Assembly (NCBI GenBank): GCA_964472195.1
Contig: CAYYJH010000040.1
Location: forward strand, 1 to 24,460
Direction of reading: 5' to 3'
DNA length: 24,460 bases
Origin: BS750m-G4 sp964472195
Lineage (GTDB): Bacteria > Bacteroidota > Ignavibacteria > Tepidaquicellales > Tepidaquicellaceae
Each line of letters starts with the position of its first letter. The first letter of the stretch is position 1. The notes beneath the pieces are model-generated. The model was not told the origin of the DNA. It was given only the letters and a program-made list of their open reading frames with translations, and did no database searches. Below, piece by piece: positions 8,258 to 14,544 of the stretch. Both the position numbers and the translations under genes were made by a program.

Positions 8258-8824
8258 TCACATCCCCTGTCTTCTTCTTTCTTTTAAAACCCTGTTGTAG
8301 AAAAATGTAACTGTTATAGTTAGAATTACAAACGATAAAACAGGATTTACGTAAATTGTTAAGAATGAAAATAGAATAGCGAGGAATAGTTCCGAAGTTG
8401 CAAGAATTTGATTTCCATATCCGGATTTAAAATATGCTGTCAATGTTCTTGCTTTATCAGTAAGGAATTGTACAGTAAGAGCTGCTGTAATACCCAGGAA
8501 AATTGAAACGCCCCAGGAAAGAATGGAACTTAAATCTGATACAAATATTTTTGTTAAAATAAAACCAGAAAATAAAGATAACGCTGTGGTTAGCATATCA
8601 AGAGCATTATCAATCCATGGATTATAATATCCTGCTATTTCAGCAATTGTTAATAAAGAAAATGCGATCAGTGCTGGATATGAAGCCATCCAGGAAAAGT
8701 CTTCTGATAAGATTATATCACCGGTTAATGATGCAATGCTAATAAACAAAAACGGAATAAATATACGGAATCCGCTTGTAGCACTTAAACAAATACCGGT
8801 AATAAGACTCAGTAATAAATCCAT
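8258..8824 (-). CDS. DUF4126 family membrane protein
   Basis: This 188-residue integral membrane protein has about five to six hydrophobic segments and a basic C-terminus (LKERRRQGM). The N-terminal SATSGFRIFIPFLFISIA segment (15-32) and the IAEIAGYYNPWIDNALD segment (61-77) match the DUF4126 style (small polytopic proteins of unknown function found in many bacteria). The acidic residue and the YYNPWIDN motif inside a predicted loop are the most conserved-looking parts. The function is unknown. A terminator for the upstream aldehyde dehydrogenase gene lies in the 153-bp gap before this start, so it probably has its own promoter there. Confidence 0.82.
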   Translation of the reverse strand: MDLLLSLITGICLSATSGFRIFIPFLFISIASLTGDIILSEDFSWMASYPALIAFSLLTIAEIAGYYNPWIDNALDMLTTALSLFSGFILTKIFVSDLSSILSWGVSIFLGITAALTVQFLTDKARTLTAYFKSGYGNQILATSELFLAILFSFLTIYVNPVLSFVILTITVTFFYNRVLKERRRQGM

Positions 8825-8912
8825 TTCGAATTTCTAATAATTTTCTGAAGATTATTCAAACTGAAGTATTTTTGGTGGCACTTTAAGAAAATTAAAAATG
8901 AAACTTAATTGC

Positions 8913-8947
8913 AAAATAAAAAGTCTTATACATTCGATATAAGACTT
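8913..8947 (-). terminator. Intrinsic terminator of the aldehyde dehydrogenase gene
   Basis: AAGTCTTATA (8921-8930) and TATAAGACTT (8938-8947) form a perfect 10-bp stem with a 7-base loop. On the minus strand the stem is followed by TTTTTATTTTG, a good U-tract. It lies 31 bases beyond the stop of the minus-strand aldehyde dehydrogenase gene. Confidence 0.85.
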
Positions 8948-8977
8948 CTTATAAAAGATAGAACTAAGCAATAAATC

Positions 8978-10348
8978 TTAATTCTTGTAAGATATTTTCT
9001 TTGGTACTGTAAAATGTCTCAAACCTTCAACCGATCCAAGAAAACCATAACCACTTTGCTTTATTCCAACCCATGGTGTTCCTGAAACACCGCCTATTCC
9101 CCTATTGATTCCAATCATTCCGGCTTCGATTTTCTTTGCAAAGTCAATTCCCTTCTTCAATCTCTTTGTCCACACTGTCGCTCCTAATCCAAAAGAAGTC
9201 TTATTAGCTTTATCTATTGCTTCTTCTTCGTTTCTAACCCGTTGTATGCAAACAACCGGACCAAAAGTTTCTGAAACCATGATATCATGTTTTTCGGTTA
9301 AATTCGTAAGTACGGTGGGCTCCATAAAATACCCTTTTCTGTCGATTTTATTTCCACCATAAATTAATTTAGCACCTTTCCTAACTGCTTCCGATATCTG
9401 TTCTAATACACTATCTCTTAGGGAAGTGTTAACCATCGGTCCCATATCAACATTTTTATAACCATCACCTACTTTTATTTTCTTTACTTTTTCGAGTACA
9501 AGTTTCTCAAATTTATTTGCTATTTTATCATTAACATATATTCTTTCCACTGATACACACACCTGTCCTGAATTACTTAATGAACCTAATACGGCGAAAG
9601 TCGCCGCTTCTTCAAGATTCGCATCTTTGAGAACAATCATAGGGTCTTTACCACCAAGTTCCAATATAATTCTATTCAAGTTTTTTGATGCTGCTGCCAT
9701 TATTTTCTTCCCGACATCTTGTGAGCCTACGAATGCAACCATATCGATATCCGAATTTATCAGATGTTCACCAACTTCATCGGCACCTTGTATTAGATTA
9801 ATCACACCCTTTGGTAAAAATTTATTATAAACATTATAAATAGCTTTACCAGTTAAAGGTGTATTCTCAGATGGTTTAAATACTACAGTGTTTCCCGAAA
9901 GTATTGCTGGTGTCAATAATGACTGGGGCATAGCTAAAGGAAAATTCCAGGGTGTTATTACTGCTGTTACGCCGAATGGAATTCTATAAACTTCTGTTGT
10001 CAATCCTTTACCTTTAAATACTTCGGTTTTGAACGCCTTTAAAGAATAATTAATATTTTGGATGACATCGTTAATTACTGCCTGGCATTCTGCTCCAGAT
10101 GATTTATATACTTTTCCCATTTCATCTGTAATCAGTCTGCTTATTCTTACCTTCTCTTTCTTGAATTCACTGGCAATTTTTCTAACTGCAGCAATTCTAT
10201 TTTTCAATGGTACAAATTTCCATGTTTTAAAAGCCTTTCGTGCAAGTTTAACAGCTGAGGCAATTTCTCCGGTTGATGAACATTTAATTTTCTCGATTGG
10301 TTCACCAGTCGCCGGATTCATATTAAGTATAAATTTTTTCTTCATCAT
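8978..10348 (-). CDS. NAD(P)-dependent aldehyde dehydrogenase (succinate-semialdehyde dehydrogenase-like)
   Basis: This enzyme oxidises an aldehyde to a carboxylic acid with NAD(P). Taking the ATG at 10348 it has 456 residues. The frame is open to an ATG at 10414, but that would overlap the next gene and add 22 unrelated residues, whereas MKKKFILNMNPATGEP is a normal family start. Counted from 10348, the key residues are the oxyanion Asn135 (TPWNFP), Lys158 (FKPSE), the general base Glu230 in LELGGKDP and the nucleophile Cys264 in NSGQVC, followed by ETFGPVV. The NPATGEP opening and length fit the GabD/SSADH-like subgroup, but the substrate is not fixed by sequence. It lies 19 bases after the epimerase gene on the same strand, so the two are probably cotranscribed. 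Confidence 0.9.
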   Translation of the reverse strand: MMKKKFILNMNPATGEPIEKIKCSSTGEIASAVKLARKAFKTWKFVPLKNRIAAVRKIASEFKKEKVRISRLITDEMGKVYKSSGAECQAVINDVIQNINYSLKAFKTEVFKGKGLTTEVYRIPFGVTAVITPWNFPLAMPQSLLTPAILSGNTVVFKPSENTPLTGKAIYNVYNKFLPKGVINLIQGADEVGEHLINSDIDMVAFVGSQDVGKKIMAAASKNLNRIILELGGKDPMIVLKDANLEEAATFAVLGSLSNSGQVCVSVERIYVNDKIANKFEKLVLEKVKKIKVGDGYKNVDMGPMVNTSLRDSVLEQISEAVRKGAKLIYGGNKIDRKGYFMEPTVLTNLTEKHDIMVSETFGPVVCIQRVRNEEEAIDKANKTSFGLGATVWTKRLKKGIDFAKKIEAGMIGINRGIGGVSGTPWVGIKQSGYGFLGSVEGLRHFTVPKKISYKN

Positions 10349-10367
10349 TGTTATTAAGATTATTTTA

Positions 10368-11411
10368 CTATAATAATTTTTTGAATAAAGATAGAATTCC
10401 CTGTTTCCATGCAATTCTGTGAGTTACTCCGGTACCCTTTTGTATTGTATTTTTATTATCAAGGTACCACTGATATGATCTGATTAAAGCTTGAGCATTT
10501 GAAAATTTGGGTTCCCAACTTAATTCCTTTTCAGCTTTTTCTATTGACACATACGAATCCGTATCCGCTGTTCCGTATATCCATTTATAAAGAGGGGATA
10601 GATTAAGAATCTCAAAAAATCTAAGAGCGGGTTTCACCAGCCAGGCAGGTGTTGACATCGGCCTCGAACCTGATTGCGCATACTCACACATCGCTCCCAC
10701 ATCTTCTCTAACTGTATTGAACTCTTTTGCTCCTACATTAAAATTACTATTTACTTTCTCATACGGTAGTTTGCAGGCGAGATTTATTGCATCGACAAGA
10801 TCTTCAACTTCAAACAATTGATAACGATTATTTCCATTACCTATGATAGGTATCTTAACCCCAGACTCAACCCAATCGTATAGAATTTGAAAGACACCGA
10901 GCCTTGCTGTACCTATGAAACTTTTCGGTCTTAAGATACAAATGATTAATCCTTTTTCTCTGTATTCTTCGCAAACCTCTTCAGCTTTAACTTTACTCTC
11001 TCCATAGGGACCTACACCATGTCTCGGATGGTCTTCGTAAATCGGATGAATGTCCGGTACACCGTAAACAGCAGTAGATGAGATATGTACTATTCGCTTA
11101 ACACCATTTCTCAAAGCACTTTCACATATATTTCTCATCCCAACAACATTAGTTTCAAAGATATCTTTTCTTTTCCATAATGGTAAAGCAGCAGCACAAT
11201 GAATCACAATGCTTGTGTCTTTCAGCATTTCATCCATCTGTTCTTCATCCCTGACGTCTCCATAAACACAATTTATTTCATCATTGTATTCATTCTCTTC
11301 AAATTTAGCAATATCGAAGAACACTGCATTTTTAAATTCAGTTATTTTGTCAATTCTTTGTGCTATGTGGTATCCTAAAAATCCAGCACCACCCGTTATT
11401 ACAATTTTCAT
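10368..11411 (-). CDS. NAD-dependent epimerase/dehydratase family protein (extended SDR)
   Basis: This 347-residue extended short-chain dehydrogenase has the cofactor motif TGGAGFLG at 6-13 and D52 in GDVRD. The catalytic triad is S111/S112/T113 (SSTAVYG), Y136 and K140 (YGESK). The C-terminal WEPKFSNAQALIRSYQWYL segment (317-335) is typical of nucleotide-sugar epimerases and dehydratases and of related sterol/flavonol reductases. The C-terminal half contains ALRFFEILNLSPLYKW, which could contact a membrane or a hydrophobic substrate. The substrate is unknown. The ATG at 11411 is the only reasonable start. The aldehyde dehydrogenase lies just downstream, suggesting a two-gene unit; anmK is 108 bases upstream. 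Confidence 0.87.
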   Translation of the reverse strand: MKIVITGGAGFLGYHIAQRIDKITEFKNAVFFDIAKFEENEYNDEINCVYGDVRDEEQMDEMLKDTSIVIHCAAALPLWKRKDIFETNVVGMRNICESALRNGVKRIVHISSTAVYGVPDIHPIYEDHPRHGVGPYGESKVKAEEVCEEYREKGLIICILRPKSFIGTARLGVFQILYDWVESGVKIPIIGNGNNRYQLFEVEDLVDAINLACKLPYEKVNSNFNVGAKEFNTVREDVGAMCEYAQSGSRPMSTPAWLVKPALRFFEILNLSPLYKWIYGTADTDSYVSIEKAEKELSWEPKFSNAQALIRSYQWYLDNKNTIQKGTGVTHRIAWKQGILSLFKKLL

Positions 11412-11519
11412 TTAATGTTTATGCTTATTTAATTAGAACGATTATTTATGCCGATTTAAAACATTTACAAAAATAGTCAATGTTTTTGTTTTAATATACA
11501 CATACTCTTATCACAAATT

Positions 11520-12704
11520 TCAAGCGATACAAATCTTTCCGAGTATTACTTCTTTCGTTGCACCTGTTGCTGATTTCATATTGCCGGGATTTCCACAAAC
11601 AGTTTCATTAGCAAGAACTGCAAATAAAACAGCTTCCTTATTTTCTGAGGTTAATCCGTTCTCATCCAACTCTTTTATTTTTATATCTTTCAGATAACTT
11701 CTTAATGAATTCATCATGCAAAGATTCTTCGCTCCGCCGCCACTGACAATTAACTCTGCATTTGTATCAAAAACAGTTGTAAACTTCTTCACATTATAAC
11801 TTATTGAATAAGATGTAAACTCTGTGACAGTTCTTACTATATCTTCACGACTAACATTGCTAAAAGTATCTAAGATCATAAAGATAAAATCATCTCCGTA
11901 GTATTCCCTGCCTGTCGATTTCGGAGGTTCCATTTGATAGTATTGATCCTCTTTACAAAGAAAACTATATATTTCACTATTGAATTTCCCGCTTAATGCA
12001 ATCTTACCATTATAATCGAATTCTTTTTGGAAAAATTTTCGCATAAGATTGTCTATGAGCATGTTACCGGGTCCTGTGTCAAAAGCAACAACTTCATCTC
12101 TAGAACATCCTTTTGGTAAGTAGGTTATATTAGCAATCCCTCCGATATTTAAAAGAACTCTTGATAAATCACTTTTATTGAATAAAATATAATCAAGATA
12201 AGGAATTAGCGGAGCACCGTCACCATCTGCAGCTATATCTGCATTTCTAAAATCACCCACTGTTGTAATACCTGTAAGATTAGCTATTACAGAGGGATCA
12301 CCTACCTGAAGTGTAGATTTAGTTTTGCAACCGTACATATCCTCAGATTTGGGAATATGATAAATCGTTTGTCCGTGTGAGCCTATTAAATCTATATCTT
12401 TAGAATTAAGTTTATTGTTCTTTAATATTTTTTTAACTGCATTTGCAAAATGATGTCCTAAAATAAAATTTAGTTTGCAAATGTCTTCAGTATTGCTTTT
12501 ATTTTTTGATGAACATTTCAGTATGAATTCACGTAAACTTTCCTCATAAGGTTCAGATATAAAATCTAAAACCTTAATCTTCGTTTTTAAACCACTGTCC
12601 GTAATTATGAGTAGTACTGCATCAATTGCATCAACAGATGTGCCAGACAAAAGACCTATTACTTTCTTTTCCCTCTTATATATTAGCTCTTCGAGATGAT
12701 TCAT
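11520..12704 (-). CDS. anmK: Anhydro-N-acetylmuramic acid kinase
   Basis: AnmK cleaves and phosphorylates 1,6-anhydro-MurNAc released during peptidoglycan turnover, giving MurNAc-6-phosphate. The 394-residue protein has the ATP-binding GLLSGTSVDAID (17-28), SHGQTIYHIP (109-118), the QVGDPSVIA (133-141) segment and GDFRNADIAA (150-159). In that last segment D156 should be the catalytic base by alignment with the D-x-R-x-x-D motif. LNIGGIANITYLP follows. The next stretch reads DGDGAPL, where the common family form is GGQGAPL, a small deviation in the active-site loop. The length is normal. No other recycling genes (murQ, nagZ, ampG) are in this window. The start at 12704 is preceded by AT-rich sequence and looks like the beginning of its own transcript. 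Confidence 0.93.
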   Translation of the reverse strand: MNHLEELIYKREKKVIGLLSGTSVDAIDAVLLIITDSGLKTKIKVLDFISEPYEESLREFILKCSSKNKSNTEDICKLNFILGHHFANAVKKILKNNKLNSKDIDLIGSHGQTIYHIPKSEDMYGCKTKSTLQVGDPSVIANLTGITTVGDFRNADIAADGDGAPLIPYLDYILFNKSDLSRVLLNIGGIANITYLPKGCSRDEVVAFDTGPGNMLIDNLMRKFFQKEFDYNGKIALSGKFNSEIYSFLCKEDQYYQMEPPKSTGREYYGDDFIFMILDTFSNVSREDIVRTVTEFTSYSISYNVKKFTTVFDTNAELIVSGGGAKNLCMMNSLRSYLKDIKIKELDENGLTSENKEAVLFAVLANETVCGNPGNMKSATGATKEVILGKICIA

Positions 12705-12938
12705 CGAATGTGCAAATATAATTTAATTACGAATTATAATCTATGGAATTAACAATATTTTGAAACTCTCCATCACACTGCATTTTAAATAACAAACTAT
12801 CGAAGAATTTCCCTTTTATTTATTGGTGGCGTTAGTAGTTCTGTAGTAACATGGATTTACTTCCTTGCATGCTACAGGTAAGCCGCGCGAGGTATACCTA
12901 CCCGTACCTGGCGTGGGACCTTTTCATGTTAACCCTTT

Positions 12939-12958
12939 CATTTTACCAGTTGTTGGTG
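12939..12958 (+). repeat. Direct repeat copy 1
   Basis: This 20-base stretch, CATTTTACCAGTTGTTGGTG, recurs at 13280-13299 with 18 of 20 identical bases. The two copies are 341 bases apart, start to start, and frame most of the inverted-repeat cluster. Confidence 0.55.
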
Positions 12959-12980
12959 AGGACCTCTCTGCAACGCCTGT

Positions 12981-13016
12981 CTACCGCCAGGTAGAGGCAG
13001 ACATCTACAGCGGTAG
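12981..13016. repeat. Inverted repeat CTACCGC/GCGGTAG
   Basis: A perfect 7-bp inverted repeat (12981-12987 with 13010-13016) spans a GC-richer 22-base interior with internal AGGTAG and CATCTAC segments. It resembles a degenerate REP-type hairpin. Confidence 0.5.
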
Positions 13017-13045
13017 GAAACGAAACTCCTAACGGGCTGACGAAA

Positions 13046-13069
13046 AAGTCACGGAATAGTCCGTGACTT
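13046..13069. repeat. Perfect 10-bp palindrome AAGTCACGGA/TCCGTGACTT
   Basis: AAGTCACGGA, a 4-base ATAG loop and TCCGTGACTT form a perfect hairpin. It has no U-tract in either direction and no adjacent gene end, so it looks like a mobile or REP-like palindrome rather than a terminator. Confidence 0.6.
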
Positions 13070-13073
13070 GCCA

Positions 13074-13091
13074 GTGATAAAATGCTATCAC
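13074..13091. repeat. Inverted repeat GTGATA/TATCAC
   Basis: A perfect 6-bp inverted repeat with a 6-base loop begins five bases after the preceding 10-bp palindrome. The two together form a tandem hairpin pair. Confidence 0.45.
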
Positions 13092-13230
13092 ATATTGTTC
13101 CTATTGAAAAAGCAAGTAACCAGATGTAGAGATTCAATGTTTTGGACCCTGAACCTTGTACTTTTTCCGTTTTCAAATGTATCATGGTGTGTACAATAAC
13201 ACTCCAGACAATGCTTCTTTCGGAAATCCA

Positions 13231-13258
13231 GTAGAAACGCAAAATATTGCGTCTCTAC
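13231..13258. repeat. Palindrome GTAGAAACGCAA/TTGCGTCTCTAC
   Basis: Two 12-base arms match at 11 of 12 positions around an AATA loop. The arm sequence GTAGAGACGCAA is a phrase I recognise as recurring in intergenic REP-like repeats of many bacterial genomes. A genome-wide count would be needed to confirm that here. Confidence 0.6.
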
Positions 13259-13279
13259 TACTGATAAATTCTGCTGAAA

Positions 13280-13299
13280 CATTTCACCAGTTATTGGTG
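13280..13299 (+). repeat. Direct repeat copy 2
   Basis: CATTTCACCAGTTATTGGTG matches the copy at 12939-12958 at 18 of 20 positions. The core itself is a 5-bp inverted repeat (CACCA/TGGTG). Confidence 0.55.
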
Positions 13300-13301
13300 T
13301 T

Positions 13302-13466
13302 ATGAATCTTTCCGAGAACTTAACATTTTATGTAGTCGCAGGCTTCATGCCTGCGTATATTGAACAAAAACGCAACCCAAAGGATACGGCTACCATCAAA
13401 AAGAAGTATTCGGACAGACTCAGGGCTTTGGACTTTGGAAACATGGAGATAAAAAGGAGGAACTGA
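13302..13466 (+). pseudogene. 54-codon open frame, possible gene remnant
   Basis: An ATG at 13302 opens 54 codons to a TGA at 13464-13466. The first third passes through the CGCAGGC palindrome and looks accidental. The last 33 residues (about EQKRNPKDTATIKKKYSDRL onward, ending MEIKRRN) have ordinary coding-like composition. This could be the C-terminal stump of a lost gene, or chance. No family is recognised, and the stop sits inside the terminator at 13451-13483. Confidence 0.25.
13337..13355. repeat. Palindrome CGCAGGC/GCCTGCG
   Basis: A perfect 7-bp inverted repeat with a TTCAT loop, preceded by GTAGT. It is a compact GC-rich hairpin in AT-rich surroundings and is REP-like. Confidence 0.55.
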
Positions 13467-13483
13467 TTCAATCAGTCCTTTTT
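13451..13483 (-). terminator. Bidirectional intrinsic terminator downstream of the cytidylate-kinase-like gene
   Basis: The outer arms AAAAAGGA (13451-13458) and TCCTTTTT (13476-13483) enclose an inner CTGAT/ATCAG stem, with a GGAA bulge on the left side. On the minus strand it ends in TCCTCCTTTTT about 20 bases beyond the stop at 13503. On the plus strand it is followed by T7, so it may work both ways. Confidence 0.75.
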
Positions 13484-13502
13484 TTATTATTCGACAAAAT
13501 TA

Positions 13503-14234
13503 CTAAACTGTATAACTTTTTCTCATTCGTATAACTTGCTCCCCGATAATACTTGCAGCATCCTCATACGAAATCAGATCCATATTAAAAACAATACTGT
13601 ATAAACTTGGGTCTTCGACATTTTTATTGTATGCATTTTTAATGTATTCCTTTCTGCGTCTATCTTCCTTTTCCATCATTTTTAAAGCATTATTTCTGCT
13701 TACATCATAATACTCCTGAATATATTTTATTCTGTTCTCTTTGGATGCTATAAGGCGTATATGTAAACCTTTATTTAATCCTTTTGTGATAATGTATGCT
13801 CCCCTTCCAACAAGTATAACGTTACCCAGATGAGCAAGATGAAGAATTGTACTGCTTATTTTATATATCACACTCTGACTGCGTGGACGAAGACCAAAAA
13901 ATTTTTCAAGTATATCCTGTAATTCATTTATTTTTTTCTCAGGCATATATTTCGCTATATCTGCTGGAAGGTTATGCTCATCTGCAACTTTTTTCATGAG
14001 ATTTTTATCGAATAATGTCCAATGGGATTTAGCTTCTTCGTCTTTATCATTAAGGTATTTAGCAAGCTTATCACCAAATAATATTCCATCGGCACCAGCT
14101 TGACGTGATAGTGTGACAAACGGTTCAAATACCACTGCTTTCTTACCACGTGTTTCACCCTTTGATGATTCTACATGACAATCAAAATATTTCATGAAAA
14201 TACTAATCGAAGAATATTTCGAATCTTGACGCAA
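13503..14234 (-). CDS. Cytidylate kinase-like family protein
   Basis: This 243-residue P-loop NMP-kinase-like protein resembles the cytidylate kinase-like (Cytidylate_kin2) family and not canonical Cmk. Its nucleotide-binding loop is SRQAGADG at 43-50 in place of a classic GxxGxGKS. A buried strand and loop, VILVGRGAYI, lie at 139-148, and the lid region contains EKEDRRRKEYIK at 188-199. Such proteins are assumed to bind ATP and phosphorylate a nucleotide or another small molecule, but the substrate is not known. The first ATG gives 13 extra residues before the alternative start MKYFDCHV at 14195. Either is possible and I kept the longer form. The gene stands alone, with a repeat-filled spacer downstream and a divergent secreted-protein gene upstream. 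Confidence 0.8.
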   Translation of the reverse strand: MRQDSKYSSISIFMKYFDCHVESSKGETRGKKAVVFEPFVTLSRQAGADGILFGDKLAKYLNDKDEEAKSHWTLFDKNLMKKVADEHNLPADIAKYMPEKKINELQDILEKFFGLRPRSQSVIYKISSTILHLAHLGNVILVGRGAYIITKGLNKGLHIRLIASKENRIKYIQEYYDVSRNNALKMMEKEDRRRKEYIKNAYNKNVEDPSLYSIVFNMDLISYEDAASIIGEQVIRMRKSYTV

Positions 14235-14544
14235 AATAATTATCCTCTTTCAATTATAACGTTTATAATTTTTTCAAAATAATTTATATTTATTAAAAAT
14301 GAGACATAAAAATAAATGTAAAATGAGTAAATCTTCTATGTTTAATAAGAAACATTTTCTTATTGCAAAAGATGAGATTTTTATTAATATTATCGCAGTA
14401 CCATCACGCTTTCGCTGTCTATAATTAGACACCCGTTGGATACTTTTTTAAGAGCTTTTATTCAATGATTGAAAAGGTATACATAATACGATTCGATTTT
14501 TTAGTTTACTAATTCCTATTTTCTAAAAAATCAAATTTAAAACA
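14235..14544. other. Divergent promoter region
   Basis: About 310 AT-rich bases lie between the divergent kinase-like and SBBP-protein genes. I see no open frame or RNA. A small perfect inverted repeat at 14416-14431 is the only structured element noticed. The region probably holds promoters for both genes. Confidence 0.55.
14416..14431. promoter_or_regulatory. Small inverted repeat TGTCTA-TAAT-TAGACA
   Basis: A perfect 6-bp inverted repeat with a TAAT centre lies in the divergent promoter region, 114 bases before the SBBP gene. It has operator-like symmetry, but a repeat this short can occur by chance. Confidence 0.2.

Larger units (their letters stand above)
12705..13502. other. Repeat-dense spacer without a convincing gene
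   Basis: Nearly 800 bases separate anmK from the cytidylate-kinase-like gene. The middle part is more GC-rich than its surroundings and contains at least five perfect or near-perfect short inverted repeats plus a 20-base direct repeat. These are listed separately. Short minus-strand open frames (for example 12943-13242) run straight through the palindromes and resemble no protein family. The simplest reading is an accumulation of REP/MITE-like elements and decayed sequence. Confidence 0.65.

Noticed and set aside
10349..10414. N-terminal extension of the aldehyde dehydrogenase
   Set aside because: The extra 22 residues overlap the 3' end of the epimerase gene and do not resemble the family. 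The ATG at 10348 (or 10345) gives a standard start.
12943..13242. Minus-strand 99-codon open frame in the spacer
   Set aside because: It runs through several palindromes and one direct repeat, has no recognisable motif, and is overlapped by a second frame (13088-13282) of equal quality. Both look like chance open frames in repeat sequence.
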